From Pseudoips prasinana (lineage: Eukaryota > Arthropoda > Insecta > Lepidoptera > Nolidae): DNA of 64,000 bases. Under the pieces are notes generated by a model, which was given only the letters and a program-made list of their open reading frames with translations, ran no database searches and had not been told where the DNA came from. The stretch spans positions 23,428,330 through 23,492,329 of the forward strand of contig OX621245.1 in NCBI GenBank assembly GCA_951640165.1, read 5' to 3'. Below are positions 1 to 10,440 of the stretch, piece by piece. The stretch's first letter is position 1, and each line of letters opens with the position of its first letter. A program made the position numbers and the translations under genes.

Positions 1-303
1 TATAATTACAATGATTACCCAAAAGAAATGAAATATCGTCTACAGCGAGCACAATACGATGCCCAGCAGAATTTGTTAACAAATAAATTTAAAAGAAAAC
101 TTATGTATGACAAAAAAACTTACTCCATAACTTACCAAAGGGGTGACCTAATTCTTATAAAAAACCAAACAGGTAATAAACTTCAAAACATATATAACGG
201 TCCCTATGAAGTTATTGAGGAAGTTTCACCTAATGTTAAGATCTTAAAGGATAATAAAGAATATATTATACATAAGAATAACACTAAAAGGTATTTTAGT
301 TAG
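1..303 (+). CDS. Ty3/gypsy retrotransposon Pol, C-terminal end of integrase (partial)
   Basis: The frame is open from base 1 to a TAG at 301-303, so this is the tail of a longer protein entering from the left. It has the features of a gypsy integrase C-terminus: a basic region (LQRAQYDAQQ...), a G-D-L-I-L-I strand and a GPY module (NIYNGPYEVIEE, about residues 57-68 of the 91 that follow the first Met). In this family the module follows the integrase catalytic core and helps integration into host DNA. No env-like ORF follows. A 3' UTR, purine tract and LTR come next, which supports the assignment. Whether the element is intact cannot be judged from its last 100 residues. Confidence 0.85.
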   Translation, partial: YNYNDYPKEMKYRLQRAQYDAQQNLLTNKFKRKLMYDKKTYSITYQRGDLILIKNQTGNKLQNIYNGPYEVIEEVSPNVKILKDNKEYIIHKNNTKRYFS

Positions 304-476
304 CATTAAGCTTTTATTGTATTCTTAATTGTTATAAATAATTTTAAATATATTTGGTTTATATAAAAATACTTATATGAAATAATTGGGTAGGTATAAT
401 ATTTTAAATTTGATATTTTGTAAGTTTTTTTCTCCTTAAAAAGGGGAAGGTGGCAACAGACATTTTTCGGGGGAAT

Positions 477-692
477 TGTAATGTAATGAAATATAATATT
501 ATAGATTTCTTTGTCAATTAGTTAAAATAGGTATACGTGTGCGAATATTGCATAGGTTGCAACTTGAACTTAGGTGCTGCGTAATTAGAACATTATTGTA
601 CTTTATGTTTAATATTTTTGGTATTCAATAAAATGACTCTGAACGAGTAAGATATGTTTTTATTCACAACACCTGAACTCCCAGCATATTAC
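477..692 (+). mobile_element. 3' LTR of the Ty3/gypsy element
   Basis: The LTR runs from TGTAAT (477-482) to ATTACA (687-692), a perfect 6-bp inverted terminal pair with the TG...CA ends expected of LTRs. A purine-rich tract (CGGGGGAA, 468-475) sits just before it, where the plus-strand primer belongs. An AATAAA signal lies at 627-632. A second purine run (AAAAGGGGAAGG, about 439-450) allows an alternative start at 451, but that version lacks matching ends. The 5' LTR is outside the window, so the target duplication cannot be checked. Confidence 0.7.
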
Positions 693-711
693 AACATATA
701 CAATAAACAAT

Positions 712-1812
712 TATAGTCCACTGTCAGATATTTCGAATAATAGTCCTAGCACAAGCGGGCGCCGTCGTCAACCAATCAAAGATAAAGGTAATATAAGAAA
801 AAGACAATTTAATGAATGGATAGACACTATGAGAAAGAATTTACGTAATATGGGAAAAGATTACATGTCAAGAAATAGTAAAATTCAAGCAAAGAGAAAG
901 ATGGGCCCGCCATGTCACTGCCGCAAGAAGTTTGTTAAATTTAGTGAAGGAGAAAGAAAAGATATTTGAGAGTTTTTGGAGTTTGGGAAATCGAGAAAAA
1001 CAATGGATGTATATAGCCAGCTTAGTAAAAAAAATATTAAACGCAGAGTCTACACAGATACCACTTCAAGGCGTAAGTACACGTTAAAGTACTCATTGCC
1101 ACTAGATCATGGTGAAGACAATTATGTGGATGTATGCAAAAAACATTTTTGAGCACTATTTCCGTCAGTGATCAGGTTATTAATAAGGCCCTAAAAAGAT
1201 GGATATGACTACTGGAGTACTTATTCCAGATCAAAGAGGAAAACACTCAAACCATCCTATAAATAAGACAGAGTCTGTTATACAAATACAAATATATTTT
1301 AGTGTGTACGTTGTGTTGTGTATGTTATAACCAGTGTGTGTGACCATATTAAGAGTTTGCAGCCTGTTTAGTCACATTTTACTAGGCAAAGGTCAAATAA
1401 GTTATATTTGGATGGAGATTTAAATTTACATAAATTATTTGAAATGTATAATGAGTGGCTTCAGTCTAACACAACTAACTACATTTGAAGAGAAAGCTAA
1501 ATCCGAACATCTATATCGAGACATTGTAAATTAAAACTTTAAGTTCAGTTTTTATATTCCTAAGAAAGATCGGCGCGATCAGTCCCACATCTTTAATAAT
1601 ATAGTAAGGCTGAGCTATGTTCCTTGTATTCTAACCGTCTTCCTATAACTAAGGCAAAATATGAAGACTTAATGAGCCTGTGTCATAGTGGAATTATTTC
1701 AGCAACATATCACGACTTTTTCAGACATTTATCTTTTGCTGCTGGCGATAATTATCACGCTGAATTTTCTGATTCAGAAAAGACATTAGTCTTTTCCAAA
1801 TATTCTGTTTAA
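712..1812 (+). pseudogene. Degraded copy of a repeated insect protein family with a Cys-rich N-terminal region (probable transposon ORF)
   Basis: Collinear fragments of one protein can be followed through stops and frameshifts. From about 724 a basic segment leads to a Cys motif (PPCHCRKKF) and ends at a TGA (967-969). The frame continues with a region containing RRVYTDTTSRRKYTLKY, then a shifted block with DQRGKHSNHP near 1225-1265. Next come YLDGDLNLHKLFEMYNEW, HLYRDIVN and FYIPKKDR, and finally NRLPITKAKYEDL near 1630-1665. I recall this order from a multicopy insect family of uncharacterised proteins; its class is not known to me. The canonical Cys motif after the PKKD segment and much of the middle are missing, so this copy is dead. 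It begins about 20 bp after the LTR. Confidence 0.6.
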
Positions 1813-2977
1813 TTTTTCTTTTTTTTTATTTCTTGCTTTTGAGTAAGCATCTCAGGTTTTAATATTGATCTCATAAAAATAACATTTATTTGATTTATAT
1901 TGTTTTAAGGTTCCCATAATTTTAGGTTAGTGAGGTTGACAATAACACAATTGTTTTTATTTTTAAATTTCTTTATCATTATTATACATACTTTAACGAT
2001 GCTATCGTATTAAACCAATAAATACAATGCCAAAAATTATAAATGGATACCAAATTACTACTTTGATTTTAAGCTGATCTCATATAAATGATTAAGTATG
2101 TTCATAATTTTATTTTTTTATAATGATGTTGATTTTTGAAATTCGATTTGATTAGTTTTTAAGAAGAGTTTCTAACGTTACCTACAAAAATATAATTATA
2201 AGCATAGGTCATGCTGTGATTCTATAATATTGTATAATTTTTAAAAAGACTTTTGAATGATTGTTTTTTGTTCAAACGTTTTTGATTACTCAGCAATAGA
2301 TGAAGTTATTTAATTATGTTTTTAAACATAATTATTTTATTGTTGAAGATTTTCTGATTATCTTTTAGCACTTATGTTGTTTCTAATAAATAAATTTAAC
2401 CTTCATAACATTTATTTTTTATTCATTAAGCTAAAAAATTTATCACGTTCAAATTGTACAATTGAATTTTGTAACTAATATAAATATTGTTACCACATAC
2501 AACAGAGTGAGACTTATGTTTTTCAACGTATACAGTTGTAACTATCATATACCACAAGTGGCGTTATCTGGGCGCCGCTGTATAATGTTGTTAGTATCAG
2601 ATGCAACAACTGGCATAGCTTGTACTCCGGAGTAAAATGTTGTATGAACAATATCTCCGAAAATAAATATGTTACTTAAAATATCTTTTAACGAAGTTAA
2701 GACGACTATTATATTACATTTAAATACCAAATTACAAAAAGATGTAACAATAAATGCAGATTTTGGTTCACTTTGAATTTTTGAAACGCTCTACTGTAAA
2801 TTTGCACTTTTGGAGATACAACAACTTACGTGGGAGGTATCGATATGTGGCTTAAACATATAAGGAATCTAGCATAATAAAGGCTTACAGCTCCAACTGA
2901 TAAAGCTCATTGGAGATATCTTTGGGAATTAGAAGAACACCTGGAGGGCTAAAAAAAACCCAAACCGCTGACTGAAT
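1813..2977. other. AT-rich DNA, nothing recognised
   Basis: Very AT-rich sequence with no coding frame, RNA gene or repeat that I can name. Confidence 0.6.
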
Positions 2978-3260
2978 AATCATCGTCATCATCATCATCA
3001 TATCATCCGAAAGGAGGCCACCGCTGAACAAAGGCCTCCCCCAAAGATCTCCATAATTGCCGGTTTTGCGCTATTCGCATCCAGCGGCTTCCAGCGACCC
3101 TCACAAGATGATCGGTCCATCTAGTAGGGGGCGTGCCCTCACTGCATCTTACAGTTCGTGGTCGCCACTCGAGAACATTTCTGCTCCAGCGGCCGTCGGT
3201 TCTACGAGCTATGTGTCCTGTCCACTGTCACCTCAGCTTGGCAATTACTCGGGCTTTTTA
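2978..3260 (-). mobile_element. RTE-type LINE 3' end (antisense)
   Basis: Read on the minus strand, this encodes the decayed C-terminus of an RTE-like reverse transcriptase: a VLEWRPRT-like segment, R.TPPTRWTDHLVRVAGSRW, then WRSLGEAFVQRW. It ends in a (GAT/ATG)n microsatellite at the left edge. That 3' end is typical of lepidopteran RTE elements. The copy is 5'-truncated. Confidence 0.75.
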
Positions 3261-3402
3261 GAATTGAATAATAAGTAAACATTATTACGCCAAATAATTT
3301 ACCATAAAAAATAACCAACAGTCATCTTAATGCATTGGCTTATGGCACAGTCGTCTACCTTCATGTGGCAGACACATGACAGGTAGGCGACTTACAACCT
3401 TT

Positions 3403-3697
3403 TTTCGCATTAAAAAGTAGCCTATGCCCTTATTTTTTATTATTTTTTTTTTGCCGGGTCGGAAAATCCTGCATGGATGTCCTCCGCCTTGGGGGAGGCG
3501 AAGGGGTCTGTCAGACTCCTACTGACTAAAAACCACCCCGGTGTTCCATCTCACACATGCGCCGGGGGTCGCGGGAACATACGATACTTCTGCAACCCCC
3601 GGCAGCCTATGCCCTTCCTCAGGCTCTAGATAATTCGGGTAATTAATATCGCGACAGACAGACAGAGGTGCTTTCGCATTTATAATATTAGTAAGGA
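3403..3697 (-). mobile_element. Helitron-like fragment interrupted by an R1-type insertion
   Basis: The right edge reads TTTATAATATTAGTAAGGA, the reverse complement of a TC...ACTAATATTATAAA 5' terminus also seen at 4828 and 10587, and is followed by T. The internal AAAGTAGCCTATG and CAGACAGACAG segments are typical of these elements. No CTAG 3' end is visible. It is split by the insertion at 3432-3603. Confidence 0.5.
3432..3603 (-). mobile_element. R1-clade LINE 3' UTR stub with 13-bp target duplication
   Basis: Reversed, this matches the last roughly 170 bp of the R1-like element at 55133-56089: the CCGGGGGTTGC block, the GGTGTGAGATGGAACACCGG block, TCTGACAGACCCCT, GGCGGAGGACATCC and an A-rich tail. 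It is flanked by a perfect 13-bp direct repeat AGCCTATGCCCTT (3419-3431 and 3604-3616), so it is a complete, heavily 5'-truncated insertion. Confidence 0.85.
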
Positions 3698-3971
3698 TTG
3701 TCGTTATCTGTAAATTTTCATATGTAGTAGTAGGTAGAAATAGGTACCATAATGACGCCCTAACAGTTCTGTTCGTCTATCTGTTCCTATTCACGCGGAA
3801 TATTTTAGCAAAATGTAACAAAAGAGAATAAATCAAAGCATTTCCGTTCATATATGTCTCCATTGACATAGTTCCGCTTGTCGGTTCTAATGAGCGCTCG
3901 ATTGACACAGAAATATGTGGTGGCGCTAAACTACCAGCGCTTTGAGCCGTTGCTTTTATCCATATATAGGA

Positions 3972-4291
3972 CTAGCTGTGCCCGCGACTTCGTCCGCGTG
4001 TTAATTAGTTTATTTTGTTTTTTTTTGTGTTTAGTAAAATAAATGACTTTTTCTATAATAAAAGTAGCCCAAGTTACTCCTTATTACATCAGCTACCTGC
4101 CAATAAAAGTCCCGTCAAAATCGGTCCAGCCGTTTCAGAGATTAGCCGGAACAAACAGACAGACAGACAGACAAAAATTGTAAAAAATGTTATTTTGGTG
4201 TATGTACCGTATATATATTCATATTTATGTAGTAAAAACTGTTTATTTCAATATTACAAACAGACACTCCAATTTTATTTATTTGTATAGA
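3972..4291 (-). mobile_element. Helitron-like non-autonomous element
   Basis: The minus-strand 3' end is a GC-rich segment ending CACAGCTAG; the 5' end is TCTATACAAATAAATAAAAT. The host flanks are A and T (3971 and 4292), as expected for Helitron insertion between A and T without target duplication. It contains a run of CAGA repeats. It shares ends with the copies at 14944, 15507 and 37868. Confidence 0.6.
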
Positions 4292-4635
4292 TTTAATAAC
4301 CACATTGTATTTCTGGATATACATTAAATCAAATATAACTCGTTCCACATGTCTTAAAAATCATCGACCATAGTGGCCCAATCACCTACAGGTAAGTTTT
4401 TAAAATGTATTCATTTGTGTATATATATTTGTGAAACTTTCTTGTGACGAAATTTTAGGTTTCCGTACCCAAAGAGTTCCTAAAAAATCCTATAATTAAG
4501 CCTCCGTAAGTCTGAGGGTGTGTCTATCAGCGGTATGAATCTTGTTAACCGTAATGGGTAAACAGTTAAAATTTTCTACAGAATCATATTATCCATAGCT
4601 AATATTATAAATAAAAATAAACAAATATATTAAAA

Positions 4636-4828
4636 CTAGCTGTGCCCCGCGGTTTCAACTGCGTTAAAATTTGTAAATTATAGCCTATGTGTTAATCCAG
4701 GGTGTCAGCTAACTCCATATAAAATTTTATTAAAATCACTCTAGCCGTTTAGACGTGAAGATGTAACAAACATGCACACTCACACACTCACATACTCACA
4801 AACTTTCGCCTTTATAATATTAGTGTGA
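4636..4828 (-). mobile_element. Helitron-like non-autonomous element (short type)
   Basis: On the minus strand it begins TCACACTAATATTATAAAGG and ends GGGGCACAGCTAG, inserted between A and T (4635 and 4829). It contains a short CACA-rich run. It belongs to the same subfamily as 10587-10766. Confidence 0.6.
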
Positions 4829-5377
4829 TTAAATTGAAGACTTTTCAATGTTTTTGCTCGATTACTCTATCTTGTACGATTCGTACCACATTATGAACCG
4901 TTCATGTGCTAGTCCAACTGCACGGGGTATTCCTCGCTACCATTTTGAGGCGCTACTAATGAGGCGCTCCTGTTTTATTCCTCGGAGCGCTACTTTTAGT
5001 AGCGCTCCCGATAGCAATTAAAAATATTAACTTTTATTTCCTCGAAGCGCCACTATGATTAACTTTCGAATAGAGATAGGATACTAACTGAAACTATCGA
5101 TAAAAGTAAAACACGTTATTTTATACAATTTGCAAAAACTCCTTAACCATAGATTGGTTTAAAAAAATTGAGCTTGCTTTGGCATTGCTTTCGGCACTAT
5201 AATGAAATAATGACCAACGTTATTGTGTATTCAAAGAGTAAATGTTATTCAAAGAGGATGCTATTAATAAATAAAAAGCACAGATATAAATGATATGCGT
5301 ATTATAATCACATTGCAGCAGACAGGACCTACGTAATAATTACAAGATTACTTTAGGTGGTGTTATCGTAAATACAG

Positions 5378-5464
5378 GATTGCTGTAAGCCGTCATGTAG
5401 ATGGCTGTTTTTGTTATGTCATACATAACAAAAAAAGCCGCCTACATGACGGCTTACAGCAATC
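5378..5464. repeat. Hairpin in the spacer of the foldback element
   Basis: Two 41-nt arms (5378-5418 and 5424-5464) pair with three mismatches around a 5-nt loop. The sequence starts GATTGCTGTAAGCCGTCATG. It lies between the long arms of the element at 4924-6130 and is not repeated in them, so it is probably a separate small palindrome. Confidence 0.75.
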
Positions 5465-5632
5465 TAATCCAAAAACGAGTGAGTAACAGTTACATTTTCA
5501 TAACGTTAAATTCATTTGTAATTTTTTTAATGATACGTGTAGCAAACTGTATTTACGATAACACCACCCAAAGTAATCTTGTAATTATTATGTAGGTCCT
5601 GTCTGCTGCAATGTGATTATTATACGCATATC

Positions 5633-5750
5633 GTCTGGAAGAGATCGCAGTTAGCGATAAGACCGCCCATTGTACTAGATTTATTACAACTTTATACTTT
5701 ATATGTAAATCTTGGTGTACAATAAAGAGTATTTGTATTGTATTGTATCG
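5633..5750 (+). mobile_element. LINE/SINE 3' end inserted in one arm of the foldback element
   Basis: The sequence GTCTGGAAGAGATCGC...AGCGATAAGACCGCC, then CAATAAAGAGTATTTG and TATTG repeats, is a common lepidopteran retroelement 3' end. It is absent from the mirror position of the left arm, where sequence continues uninterrupted. It is flanked by TATC (5629-5632 and 5751-5754), a short candidate target duplication. Confidence 0.7.
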
Positions 5751-6139
5751 TATCATTTATATATGTGCTTTTTATTTATTTATTAATAGCATCATCTTTG
5801 AATAACATTTACTCTTTGAATACACAATGACATTGGTCATTATTTCATTATAGTGCCGAACGCAATGCCAAAGCAAGCTCAATTTTTTTAAACCAATCTA
5901 TGGCCAAGGAGTTTTTGCAAATTGTATAAAACAACGTGTTTTACTTTTATCGATAGTTTCAGTTAGTATCCTATCTCTATTCGAAAGTTAATCATAGTGG
6001 CGCTTCGAGGAAATAAAAGTTAATATTTTTAATTGCTATCGGGAGCGCTACTAAAAGTAGCGCTCCGAGGAATAAAACAGGAGCGCCTCATCAGTAGCGC
6101 CTCAAAATGGTAGCGCTTCGAGGAATACCTCAACTGCAC

Positions 6140-6311
6140 ATATCCTATATTATTAATTTTATTCTTCCTGTGTGTACCTCCATTTAAGATATGTAGATAT
6201 CTTGATTTATGATATCGCCCTTTAGACACAATTATAATATAATAAATCCGAACTTTATTTAGAACACAACATTAAGCATTCCAATATTGTTTTTTGGTAT
6301 AGAACTGTATG
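6140..6311. other. AT-rich spacer
   Basis: Nothing recognised. Confidence 0.5.
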
Positions 6312-6500
6312 TATGTCCTCCTGATGGCGGTCAGTCTCAATGGAGACTAGCCATCTGCGTCTGACATATTATAGAATACAAGTGTATGCGCAAACACAGG
6401 TGCACTTTCTATTCCCTAACTCTCACTATCTAAGTTGACAACTAGCTAACACGATGGACAGAGGTCAGGTACAGGACCGACAGCTTTACGTACTTGCGTG
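6312..6500 (+). repeat. Dispersed repeat H, copy 1
   Basis: Shares GGCGG.CA.TCTCAATGGAGACTAGCC and the following CACAGGTGCACTTTCTATTCC with copies near 36180 and 59378. I recognise it as a dispersed lepidopteran repeat of unknown class. The following DNA to about 7060 shows nothing further. Confidence 0.5.
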
Positions 6501-7064
6501 TAAGCGATTTTTTTTAGAAGAGACATCCCAATATAATTTTTAGATATTTGGACCGATCCGGTATCTAAATCCTGCCTTGGTCCAAATAAGACCTTACTAT
6601 CTGAGATTGAACACGCTACACAACAGAACTGTAGACACTGCACAAAACTAAGCTAAATTACTGTTCTAAGTATAAAAGGCCACGTTCTAGGAACTACGCC
6701 TATAATGCCTTTAATGACCTATTCTACAGTTCTTCGTAGTGAATTGATTGATGGTTTGCTGAATTATTTATTGATGGCTGCTTAGCTGTCTTGTGTGTTA
6801 TGATGACGTAGCACAGTGGTAATGGGGCTTTAATTTTCACATATAATATATTTATTTATAATTGACGTATAAATAAACAGGTCACAGTTGAATTGGAATT
6901 GAAATGTTATTATAATGCTATAATTAGGTATGTAGTTACGTAAGTAACTTAGTATATAGTATAAGTAAGCAGGTTTATGTATATATTTATTTACCACTGA
7001 TAGATTCTGTTCTGTTTTTAGTTTTGCATTATTTTCATTTTCTTAGTTCATTCTTATTTAAAAT

Positions 7065-7215
7065 TGTTGTGCCCTAATTATAACCCATTACATATAAGCT
7101 CTCCCACTGACAAGGGTTTGCTGGCAGAGAACTCATAGTTGAGTTAAGCTCGCCTGTGTTCATGATATATCTAATCTGTTATATAAATATGTATTTCTGT
7201 GTGCAATAAAGAACA
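7065..7215 (+). mobile_element. LINE 3' UTR fragment
   Basis: TTGTGCCCTAATT, TCCCACTGACAAGGGTTTGC, GGCAGAGAACTCA and TTAAGCTCGCCTGTGTTCAT followed by GTGTGCAATAAAGAA form a retroelement 3' UTR that I recall from moth genomes. It ends in a polyadenylation signal. No coding part is present. Confidence 0.5.
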
Positions 7216-7597
7216 AATTAACATGAGTTCATTTTAAATAAAACACCTTGTGTATGAACCTTATTTGAAGTAAATAACTTTACTTTTCAACGCCAAAGCA
7301 AAGACATATTTAGATTATTAGTCTTCAGAATTGTTGAAAGTTTAAAATTTACTGAAAGAGTCGTTAGTGTAGGTAAAAAAGAGTGTTTAAACGCAGGCGT
7401 TTTCAAATCATAAACCTAACCTAACTTAAACAGTACTTTTACGTAGGATATTAAAAAATAAATAATGTCTTTCAGCGATCTCCTTCAACTTTATAATTTG
7501 GTTTAGAAGACGGTTTTTTTAAAAATTTTTGGAACACTATTTACTTACGAGTCATTATTTTTCAGACATCTTTAAAATGAATTGTATAAATTTTATG

Positions 7598-7675
7598 TAC
7601 GGGTGGGATTCCAAACCACGTCCACGGGGTATGCGGCCCCTTGTGCGTTAACCGCTACGCCACCGCACCGTGGTA
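7598..7675 (-). mobile_element. tRNA-like SINE head
   Basis: The minus strand reads GTGGCGTAGCGGTTAACGC (A-box-like) and, about 30 nt on, GTTTGGAATCCCACCC (B-box-like). No cloverleaf of a functional tRNA can be drawn, so I call it a SINE head. Confidence 0.5.
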
Positions 7676-8271
7676 CTGACACTTCGAATTTATACAATCC
7701 ATTCCATATTTCTTAACGCATTTAAGGCATTTAACGAATTGATATTATTCTGAAATGCCATAACATGTAAGAGTTTTCACAAATTGATTTTAGAGGAGAA
7801 TGTTAATTACCCTCATTTCCTTTCTCTACTACCACAACACATTGTGTGGCTTGACCCTTAGATATAAATCCGTAGAGCGGCAGTAGAGATAACATGAATC
7901 TGTTTGATGAACGAACAAAAGGGTCTGCCAATAAATAAAACTGCCAAAACAAAAGTATACGTATTTGTCTACAATAAATAACATTTGTACACGTAATCTT
8001 TCATTTAAATGAAAAAAATGTTCAACTGTCATACGGACTGTCCCTAGAGAAATGGACACATGATTGATGGAGCAGATGAAACTTTTGTGAGGACAGTTCT
8101 GATGGTGCGATCCGACTGATCAATCACAGTCGAAAATCCAGTTAATCTTATGTCTTCAGTTGAAGTTACATAAATGGGAAACTCTGTTAAGGAGATAGTT
8201 GTATTTTGATTTGTTCAGGTATCTTGTCATTGACAATTTTTTATTTATAATTTATTTTATTTAAATATTCA
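7676..8271. other. AT-rich DNA, nothing recognised
   Basis: Short ORFs only, without family motifs. Confidence 0.5.
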
Positions 8272-8563
8272 TTTCCAGCGACCCGCACCAGATCATCGGT
8301 CCATCTTGTAGGGGGCCTGCCCACGTTGCGTCTTCCGGTTCGTGGTCGCCACTCAAGAACCTTTCTGCCCAACGGCCATCGGTTCTACGAGCTATGTGCC
8401 CCGCCCACTGCCACTTCAGTTTTGCAATTCTTCGGGCTATGTCGGTGACTTTGGTTCGAAACTGCTGGATGCGAATAGCGCAATACCGGCAATTATGGAG
8501 ATCTTTAGGGGAGGCCTTTGTCCAGCAGTGGACGTCTTTCGGCTGATATGATGATGATGATGA
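8272..8563. mobile_element. RTE-type LINE 3' end with inverted 5' segment (twin-priming structure)
   Basis: From about 8464 to 8563 the copy is in sense orientation (GCTGGATGCGAATAGCGC... to the ATGATG tail). From 8272 to about 8462 the part that should precede it lies inverted: the left edge CCAGCGACCCGCACCAG is the reverse complement of the bases just upstream of GCTGGATGCG in uninverted copies such as 16965-17170. Together the two pieces account for a continuous stretch of LINE. This is the layout produced by twin priming during reverse transcription. Confidence 0.75.
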
Positions 8564-8576
8564 AATTTCATTTCAC

Positions 8577-8815
8577 GCTGTGTGGTGACGGCGGTGAATA
8601 TCAGAATATCATCATCCCATGTCATCCTGTGGATGGCGTAAGCCGACCAGAGGGAATGTCCACCAAAGGACAGGTAGCAGCTTACATGTGTAATATATTT
8701 CTGCGATCGCCAACCCATCTATCAAGCGTGGCGATTATGGCATATCCCCCCATCCCACGATGATTCTCGAGGGAGGCTTATCCAACGGTAGACCTCATTC
8801 GCTGTAATGATGATT
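8577..8815 (+). repeat. Dispersed repeat D, copy 1, adjoining an RTE tail
   Basis: Begins CTGTGTGGTGACGGCGGTGAATATCAGAATATCATC, continues through CATCCTGTGGATGGCGTAAG and a segment reading CCATCTATCAAGCGTGGCGA, and ends in an RTE-like AGTGGACxTC/ATGATG tail. Related copies lie at 17196, 24340, 47655 and 62128. It is probably a SINE or LINE 3' derivative; the internal order matches the other copies. Confidence 0.55.
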
Positions 8816-9256
8816 CATTACATTACCTAGAAATCAGTTCGGTTTAAACCTACATTATTTTGAGTATGACTAGTATAAATGTGTTATTAAATGTACTGAC
8901 CATCTCATTACCTATGCACCATTAACAAAATGATTATTAATATACATATAAATATTATTATTGTGTAACTATAATAAAAAAACCATATTAAACCTACTCT
9001 ACCCTTACAAAAACCTCACTAATAAAATGTGTTCTGTTTAAAACGTACATATTTAAACTCATGGCAGCGGGAATGCCTACCGCCTCTTATTGTCTTTTTT
9101 TAACTCAAAAGTCTATGTCTTCGCTACCTCCGTGTAATGTATCTCTTTAAATGCGGATTTTTCACTTGAAACTATGTTTAATCAAGATGGTTCTTTCTAA
9201 GTTAGGCTCTTAGCTTTTCTTCGTCTGATCAAACTTTACAATTTTCTTTAGCTTTT
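8816..9256. other. AT-rich DNA, nothing recognised
   Basis: No coding frame or known repeat seen. Confidence 0.5.
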
Positions 9257-9505
9257 TTTTATGTCATAGGGCGACAAACGAGCAAGTGGGTCACCTGATG
9301 GTATGTGATCACCGCCGCCAATGGACACTCGCAACACCAAAGGGGTCGCGGGTGCGTTGCCGGCCTTTAATAGTCAGCAAACAAGTGTTGCTGATCCTTC
9401 CCCCCACCCCAATGAGCTCTGGCGACCTTACTGACACTCGGAAACACAACATTAAAATTATTAATGTTATTATTAAGGAATGTTTTCTATAAGGTGGAGG
9501 TACTT
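9257..9505 (+). repeat. Dispersed repeat E, copy 1
   Basis: GGGCGACAAACGAGCAAGTG, GGTCACCTGATGGTATGTGA, CACCGCCGCCAATGGACACT and GGCCTTTAA form a repeat I recognise from many Lepidoptera. An inverted second copy lies at 36820-37071 with the same order, including TTATTATTAAGGAATGT and GGAGGTACTTC. The class is unknown to me. The small ORFs in it are incidental. Confidence 0.6.
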
Positions 9506-10304
9506 CTCCAGTCGGGCTGCTCTTTGAGCGAATCAACGCTATGCCTTACCTCTCTTGCTGAAGCTGAAGTCAGAACTTTCCAGTAAATTTAAACTGCTTT
9601 GAAATAAGGTTATCTTTTAACGAGCTATAGATAGTATAGATTCAGACACATATATAGACTTAAAGCAAAATAAACTAAACCACATATCGTGTCCAGATAT
9701 ACTTAAATAAAAAGAGATTTTTTTATTTAGGTCTAGTTTTGTTTGAAATAATATTCAAATAATTTAGGCAGATATAGCTAAAACACAGCCAAAACAAACA
9801 TTTTATAACTAAAAAGTTTCAAACGTGAAACAGTAACTAACGGAAGCCCAAGCTTACCGAAGTTGAAAATATTTTGTTTTTAACATCCACGTGTGTGTTA
9901 TGTGACTGCCACAGAATGTACCAAAAATATGTATCAAATAGTACCTATGCTGTCAAACTCACTACATGTTGTATCATATTGAAAATAATAAGGTGCGAAA
10001 CCTCTTTTTATATACATTCTACTCTTTTATATTTTTTCATGTTTCTGATAGTTGCGTTTTATTATACCAGTTGGCTATGTGAAGATATATTATTCCGAAC
10101 TAAAACTGGACCAGCTCTTTTATAATTACCAGATCCAGTCCCTAACATTTACTTGTACTATGGATACTAGACAATGATAAAAAAACTTAATTTTTCATAC
10201 ATATTCAAAGTATCAAAAAAATGGGGAACATACATGGGGGTGGTTCGGATACTCCTCATCATAAAGTATCTAAATTTTGCGTTTGAACGTCAACTCCTCG
10301 GCCA
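9506..10304. other. AT-rich DNA, nothing recognised
   Basis: Contains only short chance ORFs, such as the one at 9874-10125. Confidence 0.5.
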
Positions 10305-10440
10305 GGCTGTATAATACACAAATTACACCCAGACCAAGAAAAATGGAAGCATTCATGAACACAAATATTTGTCTTGTGAGAAGATTGAACCCGCAACTTG
10401 GGATCTGAAGGCAAATTCACTACGAACAAGTCACAGCGGT
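10305..10440 (-). mobile_element. Decayed tRNA-SINE fragment
   Basis: AATTACACCCAGACC..., ACACAAATATTTGTCTTG and GATTGAACCCGC resemble the body and B box of SINE family B copies elsewhere in the window, but the head has diverged. Confidence 0.45.

Larger units (their letters stand above)
4924..6130. mobile_element. Long-inverted-repeat (foldback) DNA element, Mutator-like, with 9-bp target duplication
   Basis: Two arms of about 450-470 bp are near-perfect reverse complements: 4924 to about 5376, and about 5547 to 6130 once a later insertion at 5633-5750 is removed. The outer ends read GGGTATTCCTCG. A perfect 9-bp direct repeat CAACTGCAC flanks the element (4915-4923 and 6131-6139). Very long terminal inverted repeats with a 9-bp duplication are characteristic of Mutator-like elements; no transposase is present, so it is non-autonomous. 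The arms carry repeated GAGCGCTAC/GAGGCGC motifs. Class is inferred from structure only. Confidence 0.7.

Noticed and set aside
451..671. Alternative LTR from TGGCAACAG to CACAACA
   Set aside because: It has TG...CA ends but no longer inverted match; the TGTAAT/ATTACA pair with its adjacent purine tract fits better.
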